A stretch of 12,966 nt of DNA from CAVRJC01 sp964505725. GTDB lineage: Bacteria; Actinomycetota; Acidimicrobiia; IMCC26256; DASPTH01. Shown one piece after another: positions 1-7,138 of the stretch. The DNA is taken from the NCBI GenBank assembly GCA_964505725.1, contig CAZDJK010000072.1, forward strand, positions 1-12,966. Direction: 5' to 3'. The translations under genes and the position numbers were made by a program. Under the pieces are notes generated by a model, which worked only from the letters and a program-made list of their open reading frames with translations, made no database searches and was not told where the DNA came from. The number at the start of each line of letters is the position of its first letter. Position 1 is the stretch's first letter.

Positions 1-157
1 CGACGTAATGCGTGCAGTGCGGGCAGGCCGTCAGGTGTGACTCGAGCCGACGGCGCTCTGCGTCCGGGAGCGCGCCCCCCATGTAGTCGGTGACCATCTC
101 CACGAGCTCGGCGCACGCGAGGTCGCGGCGGCGAACCCGGAACCATCGCAGGGTCAT
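1..157 (-). CDS. Zinc-binding anti-sigma factor (zf-HC2), 3' end outside window
   Basis: Read by hand on the minus strand, this frame starts with ATG at 157 and runs off the left edge, giving the first 52 residues. It shows the zf-HC2/ZAS signature: Cys15 in an ACAELVEMVTDYM context, then His41, Cys45 and Cys48 as HLTACPHC (H-x3-C-x2-C). Proteins of this family bind the cognate ECF sigma factor and hold it inactive at the membrane or in the cytoplasm; the zinc site is often redox- or conformation-sensitive. The start codon overlaps the sigma stop codon (ATGA), so the two are translationally coupled and are very likely a cognate pair. Whether a membrane segment and an outer sensor domain follow cannot be seen. 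Confidence 0.88.
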   Translation of the reverse strand, partial: MTLRWFRVRRRDLACAELVEMVTDYMGGALPDAERRRLESHLTACPHCTHYV

Positions 158-801
158 CGGTCCGACTCCTCGAAGTGGTGCTCGAGCGCCGACCGCAGCT
201 TCGCCCGGGCCCGGTGCAGCAGCACACGTTGATTGGTCTCGGAGATGTCGAGCGCATTACAGACCTCGGGAGCGGTCCAGCCCTCGATGTCTCGCATGGT
301 GACCACCATCTGCTGGCCGGGAGGCAGCGAGTCGATCGCCTGCTGCACGATCGCGAGCGTCACGCCCGCGAACAGGCGGCTCTCGGGAAGCTCGTCCCAC
401 GGGACGGGCGGAGCCGCCCAGGACCCCGCGAGCCGCTGCCCGACGGGGACGAACCGCGTCGGATCGACCGCCGATTCGAAGACCCCGGCTTCGTCGGCGA
501 GCGACGAGAACGGGACGCTGCGTCGGGCGCGCACGCCGCGGGTGCGCGAGATGTTCAGCGCGATGCGGTGGATCCACGTCTTCAGCGACGACCGCTGTTC
601 GAAGCCGCCGATGCCCCTGACCACCGCGAGCCACGTCTCCTGGACGACCTCGTCGGCGGCGGCGTCGGTCGCGACGTGCGCCCGCGCGACCCGGCGCAAC
701 GACCGCGAGTAGCGGTCGAGCATCCACGCGAACGCGTCGTCGTCCCCGCGACGGAGCGCGTCGACGAGGGCGCCGTCATCGTCGAAGTCCACCGTGGTCA
801 A
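154..801 (-). CDS. ECF-family RNA polymerase sigma factor
   Basis: The 215-residue protein has the two-domain ECF layout. Sigma region 2 lies at about residues 13-92, with DEVVQETWLAVVRGIGGF and the DNA-melting segment SLKTWIHRIALNISR. A linker follows at about 93-143, and region 4 at about 145-205, with LPPGQQMVVTMRDIEGWT and a helix-turn-helix ending NQRVLLHRARAKLR. It would direct RNA polymerase to a small regulon, and the anti-sigma factor whose ATG overlaps its stop codon should control it. The start is TTG at 801; an in-frame stop lies two codons upstream, so it cannot be longer. No good Shine-Dalgarno site is visible. A GTG three codons further in (792) is an alternative start. I cannot assign an ECF subgroup. 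Confidence 0.93.
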   Translation of the reverse strand: MTTVDFDDDGALVDALRRGDDDAFAWMLDRYSRSLRRVARAHVATDAAADEVVQETWLAVVRGIGGFEQRSSLKTWIHRIALNISRTRGVRARRSVPFSSLADEAGVFESAVDPTRFVPVGQRLAGSWAAPPVPWDELPESRLFAGVTLAIVQQAIDSLPPGQQMVVTMRDIEGWTAPEVCNALDISETNQRVLLHRARAKLRSALEHHFEESDR

Positions 802-863
802 GGGTCAGCCGATCGGCACGGGCGCGGTTCCTGCGCGCGGCACAGCCGGACGGTGTCGCCCGC

Positions 864-1012
864 TCAGCCTCCGAGCAGCTTCGTCTTGGCGGCCTCGAAC
901 TCCTCGTCGCTCAGCACGCCGGATTGGTGCAGACCGGCCAGCTCCTGCAGCTGGGAGGCGAGGTGCGGCCTACGGTCCGGACGAGGCCGGGGCCTCGACG
1001 CCTCAGGGGCAT
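864..1012 (-). pseudogene. Degenerate SHOCT-domain small protein, frame-shifted and shortened
   Basis: An ATG at 1012 has a purine-rich ribosome site (GAGAGAGAGGA) about 6 nt upstream, 28 nt after the DUF6325 stop. It opens MPLRRRGPGLVRTVGRT, the usual basic start of small actinobacterial SHOCT proteins, but this frame ends after 33 codons. One base back (a -1 shift) the other frame encodes HLASQLQELAGLHQ followed by SGVLSDEEFEAAKTKLLGG and a TGA at 864. That is a textbook SHOCT domain (LxxLHxxGxLxDEEFxxxKxxLL). The SHOCT frame has no start codon of its own before the domain. As I recall the family, intact members are about 90-120 residues with a middle linker; here both linker and frame are gone, so an internal deletion with a frame change fits. 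A sequencing error could explain the shift but not the missing linker. Confidence 0.6.
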
Positions 1013-1040
1013 GTGACGTCCTCTCTCTCGTTGATCGTCG

Positions 1041-1469
1041 TCAGCCGGCCTCGCGGACGGCGAGCACCTCGTCGACCGCGTCCTGGGGAATGCGCACCGA
1101 TGCGATCACCTCGGCACCCGAGCCGGCGAGCGCGTCGCGCAACCTGATCGCCCAGAGGTGCTCGAACAGCAGGATCGCCGCCGAGGAGTCGGGGTCGAGG
1201 GCTTCGCCGAGATCCTCGATGTCCTCCTCGGAGATCAACCCGCTGAGGTCGTCGACGTGCGGCCGCAACGCCTGCTCGACGTCGTCGTCGACGTCGGCGA
1301 GCTCGATCGCGGCGATGTCGCCGTCGGCGTCCTTGGTGACGAAGAGGAGGTCGATCACGCGGATCAACCGGTCGCGTACGAGCTCCGCGAGCGCCGGTGC
1401 GATCTCTCCGTTGAACTGGTTGCCCGGGAACTCGACCATGAGCACCTCGAGCGGACCGAAGTCGGTCAC
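1041..1469 (-). CDS. DUF6325 family protein
   Basis: This is a 142-residue acidic protein without signal peptide or membrane span. The opening MTDFGPLEVLMVEFPGNQF, the segments RVIDLLFVTKDADGD and SAAILLFEHLWAIRLRDAL, and the end VDEVLAVREAG match the DUF6325 family as I know it. This is a small actinobacterial family often found beside SHOCT-domain proteins; its molecular function is unknown. The DUF1269-like feel of the central alternating strands and helices is only an impression. The GTG start at 1469 is well supported: AAGGAGG lies 6 nt upstream. The next gene downstream is the broken SHOCT protein, its usual partner. A TAGGCT hexamer at 1529-1534 may be its own promoter. Confidence 0.82.
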   Translation of the reverse strand: MTDFGPLEVLMVEFPGNQFNGEIAPALAELVRDRLIRVIDLLFVTKDADGDIAAIELADVDDDVEQALRPHVDDLSGLISEEDIEDLGEALDPDSSAAILLFEHLWAIRLRDALAGSGAEVIASVRIPQDAVDEVLAVREAG

Positions 1470-1528
1470 CGGACCCCTCCTTCTCCTCGTCTCCGGTCAG
1501 GCCGAGCGCGGCTCGCCGGTGTGCGCGG

Positions 1529-1534
1529 AGCCTA
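1529..1534 (-). promoter_or_regulatory. Candidate -10 element for the DUF6325 gene
   Basis: On the minus strand the hexamer TAGGCT (TANNNT type) lies about 60 nt before the GTG at 1469. It would give a leader of roughly 50 nt carrying the AAGGAGG ribosome site. No clear -35 element was found. The gap between the kinase stop and this gene (1470-1553) holds nothing else recognisable. Confidence 0.35.
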
Positions 1535-1553
1535 GGCGAGGAACGCGGCAGCG

Positions 1554-2852
1554 TCAGCCGGGCGCCGCCGCGTCCGCCAGCGCCGGCGCCAGCAGGAGGA
1601 CGAAGACCGGCTCGGGGCCGGCCCGCGCCACGCGCAGGCGCGCCTGCTCGGCGTCGGCCACCGAGCGGGCGAGCGCGAGACCGATGCCGTGACCCTGGGC
1701 GTCGGTGTTGCGGCGCTCGAACACCCGCTCGACGTCTCCGGCGATGCCGGGGCCTTCGTCGGACACCTCGATCGCCACGCCGTTCGCGGTCTCCCGCGCC
1801 CGCACGGTGACCGTCCCGGCCCCGTGGCGGACGGAGTTGTCGGCCAGCACGTCGAGGATCTGGCGCAGCGCGGCCGCCGACATGGACACCGCGGGAAGAC
1901 CGGGCGCGGTCGAAACCTCGAGTCGACGCCCTTCGGCGCGGAGCCGGCCCTGCCAACGCTCGCGGAACGCGAGCAGCGCGTCGCCGACCCCGACGGAGTG
2001 ACCGGTCGCGGGAACCCGCGCCAGCGTGAGCAGGTCGTCGATCGTCTGCTCGAGACGGTCCACCGCGCCGATCGCCTCGTCGAGCGCGTCGTCGCGGTCG
2101 ATGTCGGGATCGAGGCGCGCCGCCTCGAGCCCGACACGCAGGCCCGTGAGCGGAGTACGGAGCTGGTGCGACGCGTCCTCGCTGAACGCGCGCTCCCGCT
2201 CGAGCATCGTGGAGAGCCGCTCCGCGGTGGCGTCGAGCGCCCGCCCCACCTGGTCGACCTCCTCGATTCGGCTCGGCGCGTTGCGCACCGTGAAGTCGCC
2301 CTCACCCAACCTGCTGGCGGTGGTCGCGAGCCGCGCCACCGGGCGGGCGAGGCGGCGCGAGGCGAGGATCGCGATCACGGCCGCGGTCGCGATCGCGGCC
2401 GCCGCCAGGCCGACCATCAGGAGCACCGCGTTCCGGGTGCGGTTGGTGACCACAAAGTCGGACCGGGCCGCGCGCAGCGCGCCGACGATGCGGTCGTTGC
2501 GGTAGAGGGGCACCGCGGTGACGAGCACACCGTGGTCGCTACCGTCGGTGACGTCGCCGTGGAAGGCTCGCTGCACCACCCGGTCGGCCCGGCGCGGACC
2601 CGAGCCGAGGACGCGCGCCCCTTGCCGCGTGTAGAGCGCGAACCGCGGATCACCCGCGTGCGCGTAGAGGGCGAGGGAACCGTTCGGGAAGTCGACGCTC
2701 ACGTGCTGCGCCGACTCGGCCGCCTCCCGCTCGAGGCTCACGAATTCCTGCTCCCGGTACAGCCGGGCGACCGCGATCGCGAACGGCACCGCGAACACGA
2801 TTACTGCGACGGCGGTCGCGCCGAGGATGGCGAAGAGGATGCGCCGTCTCAC
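1554..2852 (-). CDS. Sensor histidine kinase (HAMP-HisKA-HATPase)
   Basis: This 432-residue membrane kinase has a first transmembrane helix at about 5-28, an extracytoplasmic sensor region at about 29-141 and a second helix at about 142-163. A HAMP linker follows (about 164-216), then the dimerisation domain with H-box FSEDASHQLRTPLTGLR (phosphoacceptor His229). The ATPase domain has the N-box DNSVRHGAG (Asn339), G1 DEGPGI (Asp365) and G2 GHGIGLALA (Gly387-Gly391). It should phosphorylate the response regulator encoded immediately upstream. The start is GTG at 2852, overlapping the regulator stop codon (GTGA) and placing an Arg-rich MRRRILF just before the first membrane helix. The open frame extends further upstream, but that part is only antisense to the regulator. 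The sensor ligand cannot be inferred. Confidence 0.95.
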   Translation of the reverse strand: MRRRILFAILGATAVAVIVFAVPFAIAVARLYREQEFVSLEREAAESAQHVSVDFPNGSLALYAHAGDPRFALYTRQGARVLGSGPRRADRVVQRAFHGDVTDGSDHGVLVTAVPLYRNDRIVGALRAARSDFVVTNRTRNAVLLMVGLAAAAIATAAVIAILASRRLARPVARLATTASRLGEGDFTVRNAPSRIEEVDQVGRALDATAERLSTMLERERAFSEDASHQLRTPLTGLRVGLEAARLDPDIDRDDALDEAIGAVDRLEQTIDDLLTLARVPATGHSVGVGDALLAFRERWQGRLRAEGRRLEVSTAPGLPAVSMSAAALRQILDVLADNSVRHGAGTVTVRARETANGVAIEVSDEGPGIAGDVERVFERRNTDAQGHGIGLALARSVADAEQARLRVARAGPEPVFVLLLAPALADAAAPG

Positions 2853-3538
2853 GGCGACTCGAGCCGGTAGCCGATGCCGCGCAAGGTCGTGATCTCGGGC
2901 GCGCTCCCCGGGTCGGCCTCGGCCAGCTTGCGCCGCAACGACGACACGTGCATGTCGAGCGTCTTGGTGGGACCGAACCAGTGCTCGTCCCACACCTCGG
3001 CCATGATCCGTTCACGCGTGAGCGCCCGGCCGGCCTCCGAGGCGAGCATCGCGAGCAGGTCGAACTCCTTCGCGCGGAGCTCGACTTCCTGCCCGGCCAC
3101 CCGGACCCGCCGCGCGCCCGGGTCGATCTCGAGCGCGCCCACGACGATGCGATCACGCGCGATCCCGTCGCCTGCGCTGCGGAGGTGGGCACGGATCCGG
3201 GCCAGGAGCTCCGCGAGCCGGAACGGCTTGGTCACGTAGTCGTTGGCCCCGGAGTCGAGTCCGAGCACCACGTCGATCTCGTCCCGGCGAGCGGTGAGCA
3301 TGATGATGGGGAGATCGGGCTTCGAGCCGCGCAGCTCGCGGCAGAGGTCGACACCGTCGACATCCGGCAGCGCGAGGTCGAGCAGCACGAGGTCGAACTC
3401 CCCCGCGGCCACGCGCTCGCGTGCGCTCATCCCGTCGGTAGCCCAGTCGGCTGCGTACCCCTGGCTGTCCAACGCCCGCGTGAGCGGGCGACCGATCGCC
3501 TCGTCGTCCTCGACCACGAGGATCCTGGGCTCGGCCAC
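2849..3538 (-). CDS. OmpR-family response regulator
   Basis: The 229-residue protein has a receiver domain at about 1-120: acidic pocket Glu10-Asp11-Asp12, phosphoacceptor Asp54 in VLLDLALPDVDG, Thr82 in LTAR and Lys104 in VTKPF. A winged-helix DNA-binding domain follows at about 130-227, with FDLLAMLASEAGRALTRE, the recognition helix TLDMHVSSLRRKL and the wing TLRGIGYRLE. The length is typical of the OmpR/PhoB class. It is first in a two-gene operon with its kinase (GTGA overlap). The start chosen is GTG at 3538, which places the first beta strand (PRILVVEDD) correctly. A TATCCT hexamer ends 6 nt upstream, so the mRNA may be leaderless. The long upstream extension of the open frame runs through the divergent promoter region and is not coding. 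Confidence 0.95.
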   Translation of the reverse strand: MAEPRILVVEDDEAIGRPLTRALDSQGYAADWATDGMSARERVAAGEFDLVLLDLALPDVDGVDLCRELRGSKPDLPIIMLTARRDEIDVVLGLDSGANDYVTKPFRLAELLARIRAHLRSAGDGIARDRIVVGALEIDPGARRVRVAGQEVELRAKEFDLLAMLASEAGRALTRERIMAEVWDEHWFGPTKTLDMHVSSLRRKLAEADPGSAPEITTLRGIGYRLESP

Positions 3539-3544
3539 GCGCCG

Positions 3545-3550
3545 AGGATA
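3545..3550 (-). promoter_or_regulatory. -10 element TATCCT for leaderless response-regulator transcript
   Basis: On the minus strand TATCCT is followed by 6 nt (CGGCGC) and then the GTG at 3538. That spacing puts the transcription start at or next to the start codon, and no Shine-Dalgarno site is present. The -35 region is not clear. Confidence 0.6.
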
Positions 3551-3631
3551 CGGGCCTCGGCGCCGGTCGGCCGTTCGCGCATTTTGCCGTGCGTTGACCC
3601 GGTGACCGCCCGGCGATGACCACCGCGTCCG

Positions 3632-3637
3632 TACGGT
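3632..3637 (+). promoter_or_regulatory. -10 element TACGGT for leaderless glycosyltransferase transcript
   Basis: TACGGT is followed by 7 nt (CGGCGCG) and then the TTG at 3645. The bases between hexamer and start are nearly the same as for the divergent regulator promoter (CGGCGC). The octamer TCCGTACG occurs twice here, at 3628-3635 and 3649-3656. A TTGACC at 3594-3599 is too far upstream (32 bp) to be its -35 box. Confidence 0.5.
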
Positions 3638-3644
3638 CGGCGCG

Positions 3645-4979
3645 TTGCTCCGTACGACCCGTCCCCCCGTGTCGGCGGCGCGCCGGGCCACCTCGCCGGT
3701 GGCGACGGCCGCGCTCGCGCTGACGGTCGTCGCGAGCGCGCTCTGGCTCGTCCTCGGACCCCGGCTCTCGATCGCCGGGCGCGTCGTGGTGGTCGTGGCC
3801 GCGTTCGGCGGCTTCGCGTGCCTGCTTGTCGTCTGCCGACGCGGGCACGGCCCCACGGCGCGCCCGGTGCTGGCTGCGGTGATCGTGGCGCTCGCGGTCG
3901 CGGTCGTTACGCCGCCGCGCGGCTCGAACGACGTGTGGTCCTACGTCATGTACGGGCGCGTGATCTCCCAGCACGCGGGGAACCCGTACGTGAACCCGCC
4001 TTCCGATTACCCGTCCGACCCCTTCCTCGCCCGCGTGTCGTCGGGTTGGCGCGGCACGGCCTCGGTGTACGGGCCGGCGTTCGTGGCGGGCGCCGCGTTC
4101 GGCACCGCGCTCGCCGGCAGCTCGCCCGTCGCGAACCGCGCGTTCTTCCAGCTCGTCGCCGCCGCGGCATTGCTCGCCGCGATGGCCCTCCTGTGGCGAC
4201 GCACCCGAGACGTCGGGGCGCTGGTCTTCCTCGGTCTGAACCCGGCGCTCCTCGCGGTCGTCAACGGCGGGCACAACGACCTGGTCGTCGGCGCCGCACT
4301 GCTCGCATCGGTGCTCCTGGCGCGTGATCGCCGCGCGTTCGCGGCCGGCATCGCCGCCGCCGCGGCCGTGCTGGTCAAGCTGGTGGTGATCCTGGCCGTG
4401 GTCGCCCTCGCGGTCTGGATGTGGCGACGGTACGGCCGCGCGCTCGCGACGCGCATGGTCCTCACCGTCGGGGGTGTGGTCACGACCGCTTACCTCGCGT
4501 TCGGTCTCCACGGGCTCGACGCGGTGCGCGCGGCGTCTGCCCACACGAGCCGCTCGAACGTGTTCAACCTGCCGGTACGGCTCGTCACCGGCGGGCGCGC
4601 GTTGCTCCCCCACGAAGGATCGATCGCGCTCGTCCTGATGGGCGCAACGATCGTCGTGCTGCTCGTGACGCTGCCCCGTGAGGCGGCTCCCGCGTCGGTT
4701 GCCGGCGCGGCGCTGCTCGTCTTCATGTTCGGCGCGGCCTACGTCCTCCCGTGGTACGTCGCGTGGGCCCTCCCGGTGCTGGCGCTCGTGTGGCGGTCGC
4801 TCGTCGCCACGGTGGCCGCGTTGCACAGCGCGGTGCTCACGCTCGCGTACACCGGGCGCGCGACCCACGGGCTGCTCCCCGCATACACGCACTACGTCGT
4901 GCCGGCCTTCCTCGCCGCCGGCCTGCTCTACCTGGTCCTGTGCAGCTGTCGCCGCGTGCTCCATCCGCTCGCCGTTTGA
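3645..4979 (+). CDS. GT-C membrane glycosyltransferase, MptB-like (polyprenyl-phosphate sugar donor)
   Basis: This 444-residue protein is almost entirely hydrophobic helices, with roughly a dozen membrane segments. The first outer loop carries SNDVWSYVMYGRVI (Asn95-Asp96, Tyr100), then NPY at 113-115 and PPSDYPSDPF. This D-x3-Y...GR...NPY layout is the active-site loop of GT-C enzymes such as the mycobacterial alpha-1,6-mannosyltransferase MptB and relatives, which use polyprenyl-phosphate sugars. NGGHNDL (207-213) and VLPWYVAWALP near the C terminus are also typical. It probably extends an envelope glycan or lipoglycan; donor and acceptor are unknown. The start is TTG at 3645, chosen because a TACGGT hexamer sits 7 nt upstream; GTG at 3669 is an alternative. 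The downstream glycosyltransferase overlaps by TTGA. Confidence 0.8.
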   Translation: MLRTTRPPVSAARRATSPVATAALALTVVASALWLVLGPRLSIAGRVVVVVAAFGGFACLLVVCRRGHGPTARPVLAAVIVALAVAVVTPPRGSNDVWSYVMYGRVISQHAGNPYVNPPSDYPSDPFLARVSSGWRGTASVYGPAFVAGAAFGTALAGSSPVANRAFFQLVAAAALLAAMALLWRRTRDVGALVFLGLNPALLAVVNGGHNDLVVGAALLASVLLARDRRAFAAGIAAAAAVLVKLVVILAVVALAVWMWRRYGRALATRMVLTVGGVVTTAYLAFGLHGLDAVRAASAHTSRSNVFNLPVRLVTGGRALLPHEGSIALVLMGATIVVLLVTLPREAAPASVAGAALLVFMFGAAYVLPWYVAWALPVLALVWRSLVATVAALHSAVLTLAYTGRATHGLLPAYTHYVVPAFLAAGLLYLVLCSCRRVLHPLAV

Positions 4980-6154
4980 GCGAGCCCGCGCGCGTGGCGC
5001 GGGCGACCTTCTTCGTGCTCGCCGCCGTCTTCGGCGTGGAGGTGCTCCTCGGGATGCACCTCGGGTGGGCCCATGCCCTGAGCGACGTGCCGCGTGTCGA
5101 GATCGCGCGGCGGGTGACCGCTGCGCACCTGCCCTATCTCGCGCGCCCGGTGGAGTACCCGGTGCTCGTCGGCTTCGGCTTGCTGGCCGCGGTGGCTGTC
5201 GCACCCGGCTCGTTCGGCGTGTTCACGGTCACCGCGATCGCGGGCGTGGGGGCCGCGGTCGTCATCGCCGCGCTCATCGCGCGCGTCCCGGGGGCGCGGC
5301 CGTGGCGGTGGGTCCTCGGGTTCCCGCTCGCGCTCTACGCGTTCCAGAACTGGGACCTGTTCGCCCTCCTCCCGACGGTCGTGGCCGTCGTCGCGTTCAT
5401 GCGACGGCGCGACCGCGTCGCGGGTTTTGCGCTCGGCCTCGGCGCCGCGGTCAAGCTGTTCCCGGGCGTCCTGGTGGCACCGCTCGCCGCCGCGCGGTGG
5501 GCGGCCGGTGACCGCGTCGGCGCCCGCCGCCTGGTCGTGACCGCCGCGGGCACGTTCGCGCTCGTGAACCTGCCGGTGCTCGCGGCGTCGGCCCACGGCT
5601 GGTGGTGGACCTACGCGTTCCAGAGCGCACGGCACGCGACCTGGGGCACCGCGTGGTTCTACCTCTACCGCCTCCCCGGTGTGTCGGGAATCGTCGCGAC
5701 CGATCCCGTCGGCATCGCGAACGCGGTGTCGCTCGCTGCGCTCGTCGCCGGGATGCTGTGGCTCTGCCGGGTGTCCGCACGCCGGCAGCTCGACGCCGCC
5801 GCGATCGCGCTCGCGGGCGTGGCGATCTTCATCCTGGCCAACAAGGTCTACTCGCCCAACTACGACCTGTGGCTCCTGCCCTTCCTCGCGCTGCTGCCGA
5901 GCCCCCGCCGGCTGTTCGTGCTGTTCGTCGCCGCCGATCTCGCGATCTACTGCACGGTGTTCGGGTGGTTCCACGGGATCGTCCCGCTCGCGCTGCTGCA
6001 CGCAACCCTCCCGTGGTTCGTGACGGCACGCGCGGTCGTGCTGGTGCTCCTCGTCCTCGATGCGACGCGCGACGGGCGCGCTCAGCGGCTCCCGGCGACC
6101 GCGGCGGCGAACGTCTCGAGCTCGCGCCCGATGTCGGGGCCGGTCGGGGCGTAG
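4976..6154 (+). CDS. GT-C membrane glycosyltransferase, GT87/DUF2029-like
   Basis: This is a 392-residue polytopic membrane protein. It has VEYPVLVGF at 59-67, QNWDLFALLP at 124-133, GAAVKLFPGVLVAPL at 156-170 and SPNYDLWLLPFLALLP at 293-308. The VKLFP and Y-x-LWLLP features are what I expect of the GT87 (DUF2029) group, membrane mannosyl/arabinosyl-type transferases using polyprenyl-phosphate donors. The chosen TTG start at 4976 overlaps the stop of the preceding glycosyltransferase as TTGA, implying coupled translation; GTG at 4994 is the alternative. The last 24 residues (about 369-392) are polar and low in hydrophobicity, and overlap the convergent LLM gene, so they look like an added tail rather than a functional domain. 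Substrate unknown. Confidence 0.8.
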   Translation: MSEPARVARATFFVLAAVFGVEVLLGMHLGWAHALSDVPRVEIARRVTAAHLPYLARPVEYPVLVGFGLLAAVAVAPGSFGVFTVTAIAGVGAAVVIAALIARVPGARPWRWVLGFPLALYAFQNWDLFALLPTVVAVVAFMRRRDRVAGFALGLGAAVKLFPGVLVAPLAAARWAAGDRVGARRLVVTAAGTFALVNLPVLAASAHGWWWTYAFQSARHATWGTAWFYLYRLPGVSGIVATDPVGIANAVSLAALVAGMLWLCRVSARRQLDAAAIALAGVAIFILANKVYSPNYDLWLLPFLALLPSPRRLFVLFVAADLAIYCTVFGWFHGIVPLALLHATLPWFVTARAVVLVLLVLDATRDGRAQRLPATAAANVSSSRPMSGPVGA

Positions 6155-7077
6155 GCGACCTCGGTGGCGCCCGACTCCCCCGCGCGCACGTAGCGCGCTG
6201 CGACCTCGTCGGGCGTACCGGTCCAGCCGCGCTCCAGTATGGCGGGACCCGCCGCGTCGAGGACGAGCTGGTCGCGCTCGGTGACCTCCACCAGGTGACC
6301 TTCGTGCACCGCGAGGTGCCGCGCGTCCTCGCCGCGTGCTCGCTCGACCGCATCCCTCCAGTCGGCACCGCCCGGCAGCACGTCGAGCGCGGCGCGGTTC
6401 CACTCCCAGCTCGAGTGCGCGCCCACCACGTACCAGGGCCCGACCGCCCCCCGCATGCGGGGCGTCGTGTGGTCCTCCCCCGGCTCGAGCACGGTGCCCG
6501 CCGCGAGCTGGACGCAGACGTCCCACCGCTCGTCCGGCGGGCGTCCGATCACGACCACGCCGTCGGCCACGTCGCGCGCGACCGCGTACCCCTTCGGGCC
6601 TCCCGGCGCGAGCAGCATCGGGATCTCGATCGGCCGGGGTGGCGCGAAGCCGGGCGGATGGAGCATCTGCACCGGATGGCCCTCCACCTCGGCGGTCTCG
6701 CCCCGGAGCAGCGAGCGGAGGGTCGTCACGTAGTCGCCCACGTCGGACCACCGCATCGCGCGACGGCCCATCGCGTTCCGGGCGGTAAAGCCGGTTCCGA
6801 AGGCGCACGACAGGCGGCCGGGCGCGAGCTCCTCGACGGTCGCGATCGCCGACGCGGTGACCATCACGTGGCGGAGGCTCGGCACGATCACCGCGGTGCC
6901 GAGCGCGAGCCCGGGGCACGCCTCGCCGATGCGCGCGAGCGCGATCCAGACGTCGCCGTAGAGCGCGGGTGAGTCGTAGAGCCAGACTCGGGTGTACCCG
7001 GAGTCGGCGGCGCGGCGCGCGTGCTCGACGGTGTCGTGGCCGGGCGGGAACGCACAGGCGAGTGTCGGGCCGGGCAT
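6082..7077 (-). CDS. LLM class (luciferase-like) F420-dependent oxidoreductase
   Basis: The 331-residue protein has the luciferase-like TIM-barrel pattern. It opens LACAFPPGHDTVEHARRAADSG; WLYDSPALYGDVWIALARIGE and LALGTAVIVPSLRHVMVTAS follow, then the strand LAPGRLSCAFGTGFTARNAMGRR and the late IEIPMLLAPGGPKGYAVARDVADGVVV. This matches LLM oxidoreductases related to F420-dependent methylenetetrahydromethanopterin reductase, which use F420 (less often FMN) for hydride transfer. The substrate cannot be told. ATG at 7077 has GGGGAGG just upstream, so the longer open frame before it is rejected. The gene is divergent from a MOSC gene (61 bp apart), and its last 73 bp overlap the end of the plus-strand glycosyltransferase tail to tail. 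Confidence 0.88.
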   Translation of the reverse strand: MPGPTLACAFPPGHDTVEHARRAADSGYTRVWLYDSPALYGDVWIALARIGEACPGLALGTAVIVPSLRHVMVTASAIATVEELAPGRLSCAFGTGFTARNAMGRRAMRWSDVGDYVTTLRSLLRGETAEVEGHPVQMLHPPGFAPPRPIEIPMLLAPGGPKGYAVARDVADGVVVIGRPPDERWDVCVQLAAGTVLEPGEDHTTPRMRGAVGPWYVVGAHSSWEWNRAALDVLPGGADWRDAVERARGEDARHLAVHEGHLVEVTERDQLVLDAAGPAILERGWTGTPDEVAARYVRAGESGATEVAYAPTGPDIGRELETFAAAVAGSR

Positions 7078-7104
7078 GGCGCCTCCCCAGGAGCGAAATT
7101 CACA

Positions 7105-7117
7105 CGGTCGGCGACCG
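7105..7117. promoter_or_regulatory. 13-bp palindrome in the LLM/MOSC divergent promoter
   Basis: CGGTCG-G-CGACCG is a perfect inverted repeat with one central base, midway between the two divergent starts (7077 and 7139). It lies within about 16 nt downstream of the predicted LLM transcription start. It could be an operator for a dimeric regulator; no regulator gene is adjacent. Chance occurrence in GC-rich DNA is possible. Confidence 0.3.
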
Positions 7118-7127
7118 ACTCCCGGGC

Positions 7128-7133
7128 ACACTA
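7128..7133 (-). promoter_or_regulatory. Candidate -10 element TAGTGT for the LLM gene
   Basis: On the minus strand TAGTGT (TANNNT) lies about 50 nt upstream of the ATG at 7077, giving a leader of roughly 44 nt that includes the GGGGAGG ribosome site. No clear -35 box. Confidence 0.35.
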
Positions 7134-7138
7134 GGACG

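Noticed and set aside
803..831. GGAACC at 826-831 (minus strand) as a -35 box of an ECF autoregulatory promoter before the sigma gene
   Set aside because: The spacing would start transcription inside the annotated gene near GTG 792, and no ECF-type -10 box (CGTC or similar) is present at 16-17 bp.
175..1692. Long plus-strand open frame of 505 codons over the sigma factor and DUF6325 genes
   Set aside because: It is antisense to well-recognised genes, its translation is low-complexity Arg/Ser/Ala with no domain, and such frames are common in GC-rich DNA.
3594..3599. TTGACC as the -35 box of the first glycosyltransferase promoter
   Set aside because: It lies 32 bp from the TACGGT hexamer, much too far for a sigma-70 promoter.
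3153..5204. 683-codon minus-strand open frame across the divergent promoter and the first glycosyltransferase
   Set aside because: Arg/Glu/His-rich antisense shadow of a clear membrane protein, covering a promoter region; no motif.
4928..6919. 663-codon minus-strand open frame over the second glycosyltransferase and the LLM gene
   Set aside because: Antisense or alternate-frame shadow, low complexity; the LLM frame on the same strand is the real one.
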